DNA of 64,000 bases from NCBI GenBank assembly GCA_048500255.1, contig JASNYH010000002.1:434001-498000 (forward strand), written 5' to 3'. Every line of letters starts with the position of its first letter. The first letter of the stretch is position 1. This document shows positions 1 to 8,827 of this stretch, in pieces. Both the position numbers and the translations under genes were made by a program. This stretch comes from JAMHWF01 sp048500255. Its GTDB lineage: Bacteria; Pseudomonadota; Gammaproteobacteria; Burkholderiales; Burkholderiaceae_C. The notes beneath the pieces are model-generated. The model saw only the letters and a list, made by a program, of their open reading frames with translations. It searched no databases and was not told the origin of the DNA.

Positions 1-2473
1 CGGCGCGCGCCGCCACGATGCGCGCCGCCGACTCGCGACCGAGCCCCGAGACCAGGCGCAAGCCCAGGCGCACCGCCGGCGCCTGCGGCAAGTCTTCGAG
101 CGTGCAGTCGCCGTCGCTCGCCATGACGTCGACGGGGCGCACCTCGACGCCGTGCCGCTTCGCGTCCTGCACCAGCTGCGACGGCGAGTAAAAGCCCATC
201 GGCTGCGAGTTGAGCATCGCCGCCAGGAATTCGGCCGGATGGTGGCGCTTGATCCAGCAGCTGGCGTAGGCGAGCAGCGCGAACGACGCCGCATGGCTTT
301 CCGGGAAGCCGTATTCGCTGAAGCCCTTGATCTGCTCGAAGATGGCCTTGGCGAAGGCCTCGTCGTAGCCGCGCGCCGTCATGCCGTCGACGATCTTCGA
401 GTGGTAGCGCTCGAGGCCGCCCTTGCGCTTCCAGGCCGCCATCGAGCGGCGCAGCTCGTCGGCCTCGCCCGGCGTGAAGCCGGCGGCCAGGATGCTGATC
501 TGCATCACCTGCTCCTGGAACACGGGCACGCCGAGCGTGCGCCCCAGCGCCTGCTCCAGCGCCGGGCTCGGGTAGCTCACCGGCTCCTTGCCCTGGCGAC
601 GCGCCAGGTAGGGATGGACCATGCCGCCCTGGATCGGGCCGGGCCGCACGATGGCGACCTCGATGACGAGGTCGTAGAAGCAGCGCGGCCGCAGCCGGGG
701 CAGCATGCTCATCTGCGCGCGGCTCTCGATCTGGAAGGTGCCGACGGTGTCGGCCTTGCAGATCATGTCGTAGGTGGCCTCGTCCTCGCTCGGGATGTCG
801 TGCATCTCGAAGCGCCGGCCCTTGCGCGCGCCGATGAACTCGAGCGACTTGCGCAGCGCCGTCAGCATGCCCAGCGCCAGCACGTCGACCTTGAGCAGCC
901 CCGTCGCGTCGAGGTCGTCCTTGTCCCACTCGATGACGGTGCGATCGGCCATCGCGGCGTTCTCGATCGGCACGATGCGCGACAGCGGGCCGTCCGTCAG
1001 CACGAAGCCGCCGACGTGCTGCGACAGGTGGCGCGGAAACCCGATCAGCGCGCGCGTGAGCTCGAGCAGCTGCCGCACCTGCAGGTCGTCGGGCGCGAGG
1101 CCGGCCTCGAGCAGGCGCTCGCGCAGGACTTCGCGCCCGTCCCACCACTGGTGGCCCTTGGCCAGCGCATCGAGCGTGTCGGGTGCGAAGCCCAGCGCCT
1201 TGCCGACGTCGCGGATCGCGCTGCGCGGGCGCCAGGTGATGACGGTGGCCGTCAGCGCCGCGCGGTCGCGGCCGTACTTGTCGTAGAGGTACTGCACGAC
1301 CTCCTCGCGCCGCTCGTGCTCGAAGTCGATGTCGATGTCGGGCGGCTCGTTGCGCTCCTTGCTGATGAACCGCGCGAACAGCATGTTCATGCGCGTCGGA
1401 TCCACCTCGGTCACGCCCAGGCAGTAGCAGACGACGGAGTTGGCGGCGCTGCCGCGCCCCTGGCAGAGGATGTGGCGCGAGCGTGCGTAGCGCACGATGT
1501 CGGCCACGGTCAGGAAGTAGTGCTCGTAGCGCAGCTCGGCGATGAGCGCGAGCTCCTGCTCGATCTGCGACTGCACCTGGGCCGGGATGCCGCCGGGCCA
1601 GCGGCGCGCGGCGCCTTCGTACGCCATGCGCCGCAGGCACGACGGCGGCGTCTCGCCGGCGGGCACCAGCTCCACGGGGTACTGGTACTGCAGCGCGTCG
1701 AGCGAGAAGTCGCAGCGCGCCGCGACCCGCAGCGTCTCTGCCAGCAGCTCGGGCGGGAAGGTCTGCGCCAGCCGCAGCCGCGTGCGCAGGTGCCGCTCGG
1801 CATTGGGCTGCAGCTCGTTGCCGCAGTCGGTCAGCGGCTTGCCGATGCGGATCGCCGTCAGCACGTCCTGCAGGGCCTTGCGCGAGCGCACGTGCATGTG
1901 CACGTCGCCGCAGGCGACCAGCGGCACGGCGGTGATTGCGCCGACCTCGCGCAGCCGGTGCAGCCACATCTCGTCGTCGAACAGCCGCGGCAATTCGACG
2001 GCCAGCCAGCAGCGGCCGGTGAACTGCGCCCGCAGCCGGCGGGCGACGGCCAGCAGCTGCGGCGGCGAGCTGTCGCGCTCCGGCGATGCGAGGACGACGC
2101 AATGCGCCAGCTCGGCGGCGTGGATGTCCTCCAGCTGCAGCAGGTAGGAGCCTTTCTCGCTGGACCTTCTGAGCCGGGTGATGAACTGACAGAGGTTGCC
2201 GTAGCCCTCGATGTCGCAGGCCAGCGCGACGAGCGTGAACGGCGCCTCGCCGCGCACGCTGAACTGGCTGCCGACCAGCAGCTTCAGCCCCTGCTCCCGG
2301 GCGGCGACGTGGGCGCGCACCATCCCGGCCATCGAGCATTCGTCGGTGAGCGCCAGAGCGCTGTAGCCGAGGCTGCGGGCGCGCTCGACCAGCTCTTCCG
2401 GCCGGCTCGCGCCGCGCAGGAACGAGAAGTTGGACAGGCAGCGCAGCTCGGCGTAATCGGGCAATGCCGTCAT
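1..2473 (-). CDS. dnaE2: DnaE2, error-prone DNA polymerase III alpha-type subunit (C-terminus beyond window)
   Basis: Translesion polymerase of the DnaE2 class, the catalytic member of the ImuA-ImuB-DnaE2 mutasome. About 824 codons are visible; the family is usually 1,000-1,100 residues, so the C-terminal end lies left of the window. The N-terminus carries a PHP domain (YAELRCLSNFSFLRGAS). The catalytic Asp motif PDIDIDF is near residue 380 and a further Asp-rich motif reads DKDDLDATGLLKVDVLAL. The FPESHAASFALLAYASCW block is typical of DnaE enzymes. Start ATG at 2473 lies 14 bp after the imuB stop, so translation is probably coupled. The LexA box upstream of imuA implies DNA-damage induction of the whole operon. 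Presence next to imuA/imuB separates it from the replicative DnaE1. Confidence 0.95.
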   Translation of the reverse strand, partial: MTALPDYAELRCLSNFSFLRGASRPEELVERARSLGYSALALTDECSMAGMVRAHVAAREQGLKLLVGSQFSVRGEAPFTLVALACDIEGYGNLCQFITRLRRSSEKGSYLLQLEDIHAAELAHCVVLASPERDSSPPQLLAVARRLRAQFTGRCWLAVELPRLFDDEMWLHRLREVGAITAVPLVACGDVHMHVRSRKALQDVLTAIRIGKPLTDCGNELQPNAERHLRTRLRLAQTFPPELLAETLRVAARCDFSLDALQYQYPVELVPAGETPPSCLRRMAYEGAARRWPGGIPAQVQSQIEQELALIAELRYEHYFLTVADIVRYARSRHILCQGRGSAANSVVCYCLGVTEVDPTRMNMLFARFISKERNEPPDIDIDFEHERREEVVQYLYDKYGRDRAALTATVITWRPRSAIRDVGKALGFAPDTLDALAKGHQWWDGREVLRERLLEAGLAPDDLQVRQLLELTRALIGFPRHLSQHVGGFVLTDGPLSRIVPIENAAMADRTVIEWDKDDLDATGLLKVDVLALGMLTALRKSLEFIGARKGRRFEMHDIPSEDEATYDMICKADTVGTFQIESRAQMSMLPRLRPRCFYDLVIEVAIVRPGPIQGGMVHPYLARRQGKEPVSYPSPALEQALGRTLGVPVFQEQVMQISILAAGFTPGEADELRRSMAAWKRKGGLERYHSKIVDGMTARGYDEAFAKAIFEQIKGFSEYGFPESHAASFALLAYASCWIKRHHPAEFLAAMLNSQPMGFYSPSQLVQDAKRHGVEVRPVDVMASDGDCTLEDLPQAPAVRLGLRLVSGLGRESAARIVAARA

Positions 2474-2487
2474 GGCGGCGCTCTCGC

Positions 2488-3813
2488 TCAGGCGAACGAA
2501 CCGTGGAGGTACCAGGCCGTCCGGTCGTCGGCCAGGCGTTCCTGGAAGATCCACAGCAGGCCCGCGTATTCGCTGAGCGCGACCCAGTAGTCGCGCGCCA
2601 CGTGCCGGGTGGCCGGGCCTTGCGCTTCGTCGACGACGCGGTGCCACCAGCCGCCCTCGACGCGGTGCGGCCCGCTGAGCAGCCGTAGCGGGCCTTGATA
2701 GAGGGGCCGCTCGCCTTGCATCGCCAGCGGCAGGGGCTGCGGCAGCAGGAAGGTGGGCCGCGGCGGCAGCGGCGCCGTCGTGCGGCCGCGCCGCCGCGGC
2801 AGGGCCGCGCCGGCGGGCTGCCACTGCTGCGCCCATTCCGGCCGATGGTCGTCGACCAGCAGCGGGCGCAGCACGCGCTGCGGCCCCAGGCGCGCGGCGA
2901 TGCGCTCGAGCACCAGCGCCAGCGATTCGCCGCGCTGCTGCGGCTGCGGCAGCAGCGCGGCGCCGGCGTCTTCGAGCGGGGCGACATCGAGCGCTTGCAG
3001 CGCCAGCTCGCCGACCGGCGCGAGCAGCTCGACTTTCGCCAGGTGCTCGGCGAGCAGCCGGCACAGGTGCTCGACGTCGCGCGTCGGCCGTGCCGTGCGG
3101 ATCGTGAGTGCGCCGCCTTCGCCGGCGTGTCGCGAACGCATCGCGTCGTGCGCCCAGCCCAACGTGAAGGCGGTCGTGCCCGAGTGCCGCGCCGCCAGCC
3201 AGCCGCCGAGCTGCAGCAGCAGGCGGCGCGCGCCGAACAGCAGCGCCGGCGCGAGCTCGATGCGCGACATCAGCTCGAGCCGCGCTTCGAAGGTCTCGGG
3301 CGGCACGAACCAGGCATGACCCTCGGGCCGCAGGCCGTAGACGCGATCGAGGGCGCCGAGCAGCTCCTTGTCGAAGCGGCGGCTGAGGCCGCCGCGCGGC
3401 AGCCGGCGCAGATCGCCCAGCGTGCGGCAGCCGAGCTGCGCCAGCGTCTCGGCGTGCGGACCGGCCGCCGACAAGGCGTGCATCGGCAGGGCGTCGAGCC
3501 GTTGCGGCAGCGGCGGCCGCTCGGCGTCGTCGGCGACGCCGGCGCGGCCGAAAGCCAGCGCGGCCGCACTGTGCGGGCCCCACGCCACGATACGGGCGCC
3601 GAGTTCGTGCGCCCCCGTGACGATGCGCTCCCGCAACGCCGGCTTGCCGCCGAACAGGCGCACGCTGCCCTCCAGCTCCATGACGACGGCTTCATCGACG
3701 ATGGCGACGCGGGGCGTGAATTGAAGTGCCCAGCTTGCCGGTCCATGGAGGGCGTCAGTGGGCGGCGGTGTGCCGTCGGGGGCGCAGGGGAACAGCAGGG
3801 CGGCCCACCACAT
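2488..3813 (-). CDS. imuB: ImuB, Y-family polymerase-like mutagenesis protein
   Basis: Predicted 441-residue Y-family DNA polymerase-like protein. Known ImuB proteins have lost polymerase activity and act as the hub that links ImuA, DnaE2 and the beta clamp. The start chosen is ATG 3813 (MWWAALLFPC), which matches the usual ImuB N-terminus; an open frame extends upstream to 3981 but that part is antisense-like sequence inside imuA. The segment WALQFTPRVAIVDEAVVMEL followed by GSVRLFGGKPAL is the characteristic palm-like ImuB signature near residues 30-60. The gene overlaps the end of imuA by 59 bp and ends 14 bp before dnaE2, so the three are one operon. A specific clamp-binding peptide could not be assigned by eye. 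Confidence 0.92.
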   Translation of the reverse strand: MWWAALLFPCAPDGTPPPTDALHGPASWALQFTPRVAIVDEAVVMELEGSVRLFGGKPALRERIVTGAHELGARIVAWGPHSAAALAFGRAGVADDAERPPLPQRLDALPMHALSAAGPHAETLAQLGCRTLGDLRRLPRGGLSRRFDKELLGALDRVYGLRPEGHAWFVPPETFEARLELMSRIELAPALLFGARRLLLQLGGWLAARHSGTTAFTLGWAHDAMRSRHAGEGGALTIRTARPTRDVEHLCRLLAEHLAKVELLAPVGELALQALDVAPLEDAGAALLPQPQQRGESLALVLERIAARLGPQRVLRPLLVDDHRPEWAQQWQPAGAALPRRRGRTTAPLPPRPTFLLPQPLPLAMQGERPLYQGPLRLLSGPHRVEGGWWHRVVDEAQGPATRHVARDYWVALSEYAGLLWIFQERLADDRTAWYLHGSFA

Positions 3814-4561
3814 CGGCGGACACCTCGCGAGAGAACAGGCGGCTCGGCTCGAGCAGCCGCGGCGTGACGACCGACACCAGCCCGCCCGGCATCGACGGCA
3901 GCGCGACGATGCCGTCGAGGGCCGGGCCGCGGCGCTTGAGGATGCGCAAGTGCAGTTGCCAGTCGAGCCCGCAGCTCGCATGCACGCGCAGCGGCGCGGC
4001 CGACGCTTCGTGCTGCGCTCCTTCCGGCCGGCACAGGAACACCGGCCCTTCGCAGCCCTGGGCGCAGGCCTGCAGGCGGCGCAACTGCTCCGGCCGCACC
4101 TGCGGCAGCCAGGCCACGAGCGCGCCGCAGGCGCTGGCCTTGACGAGCTGCTCGGTGGCCCACAGCCGCTCGGCCGCCGTCTCGGCCTGCACCCAGACGA
4201 ACCGGCGCTCGTCCAGGCCCTCGTGCAGCAGCCCCGGCAAATACGGCGGACGCGGCGGCGCCACCGCCACCACCTGGCCGCCGGCCGCGACGACGCTGCG
4301 CAGCGCGGGCCCGAGCAGTCGCCACTCGACGACCGCCGGCTGCGGCGTCAGCACTTCGGTGACGGCCTGGCACGGCCAGCCGCCGCCCGGCAGCTCGCTG
4401 TCGAGCCGGTCCCATCCCGACGAGACGACGCTCGCGAGCCGGGCGCCGAGTTCGCTGGCGCGCCAGAGGGCGGCGGCGACGGGCGCACGCAGGCGCTGTC
4501 GATCCTCGGGGGATGCGGCGGAAGCGGGGCCGGGCGATGCGGCCGGAGGCAGGCAAGCCAT
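3755..4561 (-). CDS. imuA: ImuA, translesion synthesis-associated RecA-like protein
   Basis: 268-residue protein of the ImuA family, a RecA/SulA-like partner of ImuB and DnaE2 in damage-induced mutagenesis. Seen directly are the segment SGWDRLDSELPGGGWPCQAV, typical of the family, and a C-terminus with LRILKRRGPALDG. ATG 4561 is the first start after the LexA box, which begins only 12 bp upstream, so this start fixes the regulatory geometry. The 3' end overlaps imuB by 59 bp, implying coupled translation. Role and partners are from knowledge of the family; no enzymatic activity can be read from the sequence. Confidence 0.92.
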   Translation of the reverse strand: MACLPPAASPGPASAASPEDRQRLRAPVAAALWRASELGARLASVVSSGWDRLDSELPGGGWPCQAVTEVLTPQPAVVEWRLLGPALRSVVAAGGQVVAVAPPRPPYLPGLLHEGLDERRFVWVQAETAAERLWATEQLVKASACGALVAWLPQVRPEQLRRLQACAQGCEGPVFLCRPEGAQHEASAAPLRVHASCGLDWQLHLRILKRRGPALDGIVALPSMPGGLVSVVTPRLLEPSRLFSREVSADVVGRPAVPLRPRRHTAAH

Positions 4562-4572
4562 GATGCGAAAGA

Positions 4573-4588
4573 CTGTTTATTTATACAG
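4573..4588 (-). promoter_or_regulatory. LexA (SOS) box controlling imuA-imuB-dnaE2
   Basis: CTGTTTATTTATACAG matches the LexA consensus CTGT-N8-ACAG exactly, with an AT-rich centre in otherwise GC-rich DNA. It ends 12 bp before the imuA start codon, where LexA would block initiation. The next gene on the other side (start 4823) is more than 230 bp away, so control is probably specific to the imu operon. Confidence 0.93.
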
Positions 4589-4822
4589 TATTCGCCGGCC
4601 GCCGTGAACTCTCGCCGCGCTTGGCGATGAGTCAGCCCGTGAGGGTTCCTCGCCGGCACCTTGCAGACGCGCAACGCCCGCAACCGGCGCCAATCGCAAG
4701 CGCGGTAACGAAGCGTCAACAGAACGGCCCGACGGATGGATTTCGCCACGTCGGCCCGGCGTGCGTCCCGACACTGCGGCGACGGCGCACCACGACGTGC
4801 GCATCGCCAGGGAGAACAAGAC

Positions 4823-6565
4823 GTGAAGCTGCCGCAGGACTGCCCGCTACGCACCCTCCCCGCGCCGCGCTGGCGCACCGCGCTGGCCGTCGGCGCGCTG
4901 GCTCTCGTCGTCGCCGCCTGCGGCGGTGGCAGCGGCGGCAGTGGCGACAGCGGCCCGCCGCCCACGCCGACGGAAGCGGCGCGCTTCCTGACGCAGGCCT
5001 CGTTCGGCCCGAACGACGCGTCGCTCGCGGCGCTGTCGCAGCAAAGCATCCGGGCCTGGCTCGACGACCAGTTCGCGCGGCCGCAGCGCCTGCACCGCAG
5101 CACCATGGATGCCGAGACGGCGCGCCTGGCGGGCACCGGCAACATCAGCGAGAGCACGTTCTACGAGTCGTGGTGGCAGCAGGCCGTGGCCGGCGACGAC
5201 CAGCTGCGCCAGCGCGTGACGTTCGCGCTGTCGCAGATCTTCGTCGTGTCGTTCGCCGACAGCAACGTGCGCAGCTATCCGCGCGGCATGGCGTCGTACT
5301 ACGACACGCTGGGCCAGCACGCCTTCGGCAACTACCGCCAGCTGCTCGAGGCGGTGACGCTGCATCCGATGATGGGCATGTACCTCACGATGATGCGCAA
5401 CCAGAAGGAGGACCCGGCCACCGGCCGCATGCCCGACGAGAACTATGCGCGCGAAGTGATGCAGCTGTTCTCGATCGGCCTGTACGAGCTCGAGGCCGAC
5501 GGCACGCTGCGCCGCGACGGCAGCGGCGAACCCATCGAGACCTACACGCACGACGACATCAAGGGCCTGGCCAAGGTGTTCACCGGCTGGAGCTGGTATG
5601 CCGGCCCGAACCTCACGGATCGCACGCGGCAGCGCTTCTTCGGCAACAACGCGCACCCCGACCGCGACTGGCAGCCGATGCAGGCGTACAACCGCCACGC
5701 GGCGAACACCGACTTCCATTCGGCGAGCGAGAAGCGTTTTCTCGGCGCCGTGATCCCGGCCACGTCGTCGCCCGATCCCGAGGGCGACCTGAGGATCGCG
5801 CTCGACACACTGTTCGACCATCCCAACACGGGGCCCTTCATCGGCCGGCAGCTGATCCAGCGGCTGGTCACGAGCAACCCGAGCCCGGCCTACGTCGGCC
5901 GCGTCGCCGCGGCCTTCGCCAACAACGGCGCGGGCGTGCGCGGCGACATGAAGGCCGTCGTCTTGGCGGTCCTGCTCGACCCCGAGGCGCGCACCGCCAA
6001 CCTCGCCGACACCGGCTACGGCAAGCTGCGCGAGCCCGTGATCCGGCTGGCCAACTTCCTGCGCGCCTTCAAGGCCGCGTCGCAGAACGGGCGCTACAGC
6101 GGCATCGGCGACACCGACAACGTCGCCCAGAGCCTCGGGCAGACGCCGCTGAAGGCGCCGAGCGTCTTCAACTACTTCCGCCCCGGCTATGCGCCGCCCA
6201 ACACGACGCTCGCCACCGCCGGCCTGGTCGCGCCCGAGCTGCAGATCGCGCACGAGGTGTCGGTCGCCGGCTACCTGAACTACATGCGCAACTGGGTCAC
6301 GGTGAGCAACACGCGTGACGTGCGCCAGGACTACAGCGCCGAGATCGCGCTGGCCGGCGACCCGGCGGCGCTGGTCGAGCGCGTGAACCTGCTGCTGATG
6401 TCGGGCCAGATGACGGACGCGCTGCGCGCGCAGATCGTCGCCGCCGTGACCAGCCGCAACTACACCGGCAGCAACCAGACGAGCATCGACACCATGCGCC
6501 GCGACCGCGTGTGCATCGCCGTCTTCCTCGTGCTGGCATCGCCCGACTACCTGACCCAGAAGTGA
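4823..6565 (+). CDS. DUF1800 family exported lipoprotein
   Basis: Predicted 580-residue DUF1800 protein of unknown biochemical function. The start chosen is GTG 4823 because GGAGA at 4811-4815 is correctly spaced and it gives a clean lipoprotein signal: a hydrophobic stretch ending VVAAC with the lipobox Cys near residue 33, followed by a Gly/Ser linker. The mature part starts ARFLTQASFGPNDASLAALS, typical of the family, and contains DENYAREVMQLFSIGLYELE. It is followed after 17 bp by a DUF1501 gene, the usual partner; the pair recurs in many Gram-negatives, suggesting a joint envelope or extracellular role that is not defined. The open frame extends upstream to 4736 but without a ribosome site. 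Confidence 0.9.
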   Translation: MKLPQDCPLRTLPAPRWRTALAVGALALVVAACGGGSGGSGDSGPPPTPTEAARFLTQASFGPNDASLAALSQQSIRAWLDDQFARPQRLHRSTMDAETARLAGTGNISESTFYESWWQQAVAGDDQLRQRVTFALSQIFVVSFADSNVRSYPRGMASYYDTLGQHAFGNYRQLLEAVTLHPMMGMYLTMMRNQKEDPATGRMPDENYAREVMQLFSIGLYELEADGTLRRDGSGEPIETYTHDDIKGLAKVFTGWSWYAGPNLTDRTRQRFFGNNAHPDRDWQPMQAYNRHAANTDFHSASEKRFLGAVIPATSSPDPEGDLRIALDTLFDHPNTGPFIGRQLIQRLVTSNPSPAYVGRVAAAFANNGAGVRGDMKAVVLAVLLDPEARTANLADTGYGKLREPVIRLANFLRAFKAASQNGRYSGIGDTDNVAQSLGQTPLKAPSVFNYFRPGYAPPNTTLATAGLVAPELQIAHEVSVAGYLNYMRNWVTVSNTRDVRQDYSAEIALAGDPAALVERVNLLLMSGQMTDALRAQIVAAVTSRNYTGSNQTSIDTMRRDRVCIAVFLVLASPDYLTQK

Positions 6566-6582
6566 CCCCAAGGAGCCCGAAG

Positions 6583-8052
6583 ATGTCGAGCCACAACGCT
6601 TCGCGCCGGGAGTTCCTGCGCCGTTCGTCGATCCTGTCGGCGTCGATGGGCGCGTCGGCCGTGCCCTTCGCGCTGAACATGGCGGCGATGGGCCAGGCCG
6701 TCGCGCAGACCGTCGACTACAAGGCCATCGTGTGTCTGTTCCTCTACGGCGGCAACGACTCGTGCAACATGGTGCTGCCCACCGACAGCGCGTCGTGGAC
6801 GGCGTACCAGACGGTGCGCAACCAGGGCACGGACCCGATCGCGCTGCGTGCGCCGGGCACCGCCGTCGACCCGGGGGCGCCGCTCGGCTCGCCCGCGGCG
6901 CTCGGCGGCGTGCTGCCGATCGCGCCCGCCTTCACGCAGTTCGCCATCAACAATGCGCGCACGTTCGCGCTGCATCCGAGCATGGCGCCGGCGCAATCGC
7001 TGTTCGACCAGGGGCGGCTCGCCGTGATCGCCAACGCCGGGCCGCTCGTCACGCCGCTGACGAAGACGGAGTACCGCAACAACACCCGGCCCAGGCCGGC
7101 CAAGCTGTTCTCGCACAACGACCAGCAGTCGACGTGGCAGGCGCTCTCGCCCGAGGGCGCCAAGGTCGGCTGGGGCGGGCGCTTCGGCGACCTGCTCGCC
7201 GCGGGCAACACGCGATCGATCTTCACCAACATCTCGGTGTCGGGCAATGCCGTCTTCATGGCGGGCGACAGCGTGTTCCAGTACCAGGTCGGCACCGGCG
7301 GCGCCGTGGCCATCACTGCCCTGTCGGGCGCTCCGTTCGGTTCGGCCGCGGTGGCGAGCACGCTGCGCTCGATCATCACGGCCGACAACCAGCACTTGTT
7401 CGCCAAGGAACATGCGGCGATCGTGAACCGCTCGGTGTCGGCGCAGGCCGATTTCTCGACTGCGTTCAATGCCTCGGCGGTGACGCCGCCGCCGACCTAC
7501 ACCGTGCCGTCGACGGGCGCGCAGGGCACCAACAGCCTCGCCGTGCAGCTGCAGACGGTGGCGCGCATCGTCGGCGCGCGCGCCGGGCTCGGCGCCAACC
7601 GGCAGGTCTTCTTCGTCAGCATGGGCGGCTTCGACACGCACGACGGCCAGAACCGCGGCCACGCCGACCTGATGGCGCGCCTCGCCCACGCGCTGGCCTA
7701 TTTCGACGACAGGCTCGCCGCGATGGGCATGCGCGACAGCGTCACCGTGTTCACGGCGTCCGACTTCGGCCGCACCTTCACGACGAACGGCGACGGCACC
7801 GACCACGGCTGGGGTGCGCACCACTTCGTCAGCGGCGGCGCGGTGCGCGGCAAGGAGGTCTACGGTCGCTTTCCGACGGTGGGCGTCAACCACGACGACG
7901 AAGTCGGCTCGGGCAGCCTGCTGCCCGGCGTCGCCGTCGACCAGATCGGCGCGACGCTCGGCAAGTGGTTCGGCGTCAGCGACGCCAACCTCGACTTCGT
8001 GTTTCCCAACTTGCGCAACTTCGCTCAACGCGACCTCGGCTTCATGCTTTGA
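6583..8052 (+). CDS. DUF1501 family Tat-exported protein
   Basis: 489-residue DUF1501 protein, a family related to sulfatase/phosphatase folds but without proven function. The N-terminus SRREFLRRSS followed by a hydrophobic stretch is a Tat signal peptide, implying folded export. Conserved segments include LFLYGGNDSCNMVLP, SMGGFDTHDGQ, TASDFGRTF and DHGWGAHHFVSGGAV; the His/Asp-rich ones look like metal ligands. Start ATG 6583 has AGGAG at 6571-6575. It lies 17 bp after the DUF1800 gene, so the two are co-transcribed. An upstream in-frame ATG at 6511 would overlap the previous gene and break the Tat signal position. Confidence 0.9.
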   Translation: MSSHNASRREFLRRSSILSASMGASAVPFALNMAAMGQAVAQTVDYKAIVCLFLYGGNDSCNMVLPTDSASWTAYQTVRNQGTDPIALRAPGTAVDPGAPLGSPAALGGVLPIAPAFTQFAINNARTFALHPSMAPAQSLFDQGRLAVIANAGPLVTPLTKTEYRNNTRPRPAKLFSHNDQQSTWQALSPEGAKVGWGGRFGDLLAAGNTRSIFTNISVSGNAVFMAGDSVFQYQVGTGGAVAITALSGAPFGSAAVASTLRSIITADNQHLFAKEHAAIVNRSVSAQADFSTAFNASAVTPPPTYTVPSTGAQGTNSLAVQLQTVARIVGARAGLGANRQVFFVSMGGFDTHDGQNRGHADLMARLAHALAYFDDRLAAMGMRDSVTVFTASDFGRTFTTNGDGTDHGWGAHHFVSGGAVRGKEVYGRFPTVGVNHDDEVGSGSLLPGVAVDQIGATLGKWFGVSDANLDFVFPNLRNFAQRDLGFML

Positions 8053-8181
8053 GGTTCTGCGTTCGAGCGGCACCGCGCATCGCGACCGCACCGAAACGTC
8101 GGCTTACAACTCGGGGGTGCCCGTGGCCCACCTGCAGCCGCGCGCCGGCGTTGAATAGGCACTGCAAAGGAGATCGACTGC

Positions 8182-8775
8182 ATGCAACAGGTTCAAGCAC
8201 AACCCGCCGCTGCCGCCGCCGCGACCCCGTCGTGGCTGGCGATTCCGCGCGCCGTGTGGATCGGCGCCGCCGCCTTCGGCATCGCGGCGGCGAGCGCCGG
8301 TGCCGCGATGTGGCTGCAGCCCGAACGGGCTGCGGCGCCGGCGGCACCGCAGGCGCTGGCCGCCGTGCCAGCCAAAGCGCCGCCGGCGGCGCCGCTCGCC
8401 GCCAAGCCGGCGGCGCCCGTCGCCGCCGCGCCGTGCGCCACCTGCGGCGTCGTCGAGTCGGTGCAGGCGGTCAAGAAGAAGGGCGAGGGCACGGGCCTCG
8501 GCGCCGTCGCCGGCGGCGTCGTCGGCGGTGCCGTCGGCAGCCAGATGGGCAAGGGCAACGGCCGCACCGCGATGACGGTGCTCGGTGCGATCGGCGGCGG
8601 CGTCGCCGGCCACGAGATCGAGAAGCGGGCGCGTGCCGAGACGGTCTACCAGGTGCGCGTGCGCATGGACGACGGCAGCGTGCGGAGCTTCCAGCGCGCC
8701 CAGCCGCTCAACGTCGGCACGCCGGTGACGGTGCATGGCCAGTCGCTGCGCGTCGCGCAGCACGCGCCGGCCTGA
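8182..8775 (+). CDS. glycine-zipper 2TM domain membrane protein
   Basis: 197-residue protein with an N-terminal membrane segment (about residues 22-46), an Ala/Pro-rich linker, a CATC pair near residue 86 and a glycine-zipper hairpin (GLGAVAGGVVGGAVGSQMG, then GAIGGGVAGHEIEKR) near residues 110-152. The C-terminal part (VYQVRVRMDDGSVRSFQ) resembles the outer-membrane lipoprotein SlyB/Rick-17kDa-like family. Such proteins sit in the envelope; exact function unknown. Start ATG 8182 has AAGGAG at 8167-8172. It stands alone, 129 bp after the DUF1501 gene and convergent with the next gene. Confidence 0.82.
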   Translation: MQQVQAQPAAAAAATPSWLAIPRAVWIGAAAFGIAAASAGAAMWLQPERAAAPAAPQALAAVPAKAPPAAPLAAKPAAPVAAAPCATCGVVESVQAVKKKGEGTGLGAVAGGVVGGAVGSQMGKGNGRTAMTVLGAIGGGVAGHEIEKRARAETVYQVRVRMDDGSVRSFQRAQPLNVGTPVTVHGQSLRVAQHAPA

Positions 8776-8827
8776 GCGTCGGCGCAACACGCGGCGCTGC
8801 CGGCTTCTCCCGCGCCGCCCCGGTCGC

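Noticed and set aside
152..2590. An 812-codon open frame on the plus strand
   Set aside because: It is antisense to dnaE2; composition is dominated by Arg, Ala, His, Gln and Leu, as for shadows in GC-rich genes, and no domain is readable.
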